Shown: positions 23,675-23,762 of the stretch, piece after piece
How positions within the stretch are numbered: the stretch's first letter is position 1
How the letters are laid out: the number at the start of each line of letters is the position of its first letter
Assembly: GCA_937974845.1 (NCBI GenBank)
Contig: CALJVC010000083.1
Coordinates: 1 to 23,762, forward strand
Direction: 5' to 3'
From: an uncultured Pseudogracilibacillus sp.
GTDB taxonomy: Bacteria > Bacillota > Bacilli > Bacillales > Amphibacillaceae
DNA: 23,762 nt
Notes under the pieces: model-generated
What the model was told of the DNA's origin: nothing
The model's database searches: none
What the model saw: the letters and a program-made list of their open reading frames with translations, nothing else
Program-made: the position numbers and the translations under genes

Positions 23675-23762
23675 TTAATAAATACCTAGTTTTATACCTT
23701 TATCTGGGATACTCCTTTCTTTACCTACTTCCATCTTATTACCTTTCCATATAAAATAAAAG
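23675..23762 (-). other. Partial open frame entering at the window end
   Basis: On the minus strand a frame is open from the window edge for 29 codons and stops at 23675; its last part reads MEVGKERSIPDKGIKLGIY. It may be the C-terminal end of the gene upstream of the V-ATPase operon or mere chance. No family is recognised. Confidence 0.25.

Larger units (their letters stand above)
23486..23762. other. Upstream region of the V-ATPase operon
   Basis: This AT-rich stretch has no complete gene. It holds the operon promoter (23532-23561), three TATACT units (23596-23616) upstream of the -35 box, and a short open frame on the minus strand that enters from the window end and stops at 23675. Confidence 0.7.

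Noticed and set aside
1..23762. CRISPR array, tRNA or rRNA genes, insertion sequences, phage attachment sites, known riboswitches
   Set aside because: Intergenic stretches are short and none shows regular spaced repeats, cloverleaf-like segments, transposase frames or recognisable riboswitch cores.

Overview
The window is a piece of a low-GC Firmicute chromosome, almost certainly an endospore-forming member of the Bacillales. The evidence is a Bacillus-like gene order (mutL, miaA, hfq, spoVK, hflX, ynbB, then lexA, ynzC, tkt, yneF), strong GGAGG-type ribosome binding sites, frequent TTG and GTG starts, a spoVK sporulation gene, and Fur and SOS sites of the B. subtilis type. No rRNA, tRNA, CRISPR array or insertion sequence is visible.

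Positions 1-6207 (plus strand) hold core housekeeping genes: the C-terminal half of mutL, a Dps-like gene that has lost its ferroxidase residues and whose ribosome binding site lies inside a 14-bp hairpin, miaA, hfq, spoVK, hflX and the PLP enzyme gene ynbB. A bidirectional terminator follows. Where B. subtilis has glnR-glnA next, positions 6237-8925 (minus strand) carry a Fur-controlled siderophore-binding lipoprotein gene, a methyltransferase gene and lexA.

Positions 9137-14692 (plus strand) carry ynzC, tkt and yneF, then a fused msrAB, a small conserved gene and a PdaC-type peptidoglycan deacetylase. The SOS division inhibitor yneA and its neighbour yneB, which lie between lexA and ynzC in B. 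subtilis, are missing. A 70-nt hairpin at 14935-15004 separates these genes from the last block.

Positions 15014-23485 (minus strand) are a complete nine-gene V/A-type ATPase operon in the order ntpF-I-K-E-C-G-A-B-D, the order found in Enterococcus hirae. The proteolipid subunit keeps all five residues that bind Na+ in E. hirae NtpK, so the enzyme is predicted to move Na+. Such an operon is uncommon in Bacillales and is the most distinctive part of the window. Its promoter region (23486-23640) has a TTGACA -35 box with three spaced TATACT units upstream of it.

The most interesting signals are the hairpin over the dps-like start, the Dps-like protein without a ferroxidase centre, the predicted Na+ V-ATPase, an orphan perfect Shine-Dalgarno sequence in the leader of the Fur-regulated gene, and the lexA locus without yneA.
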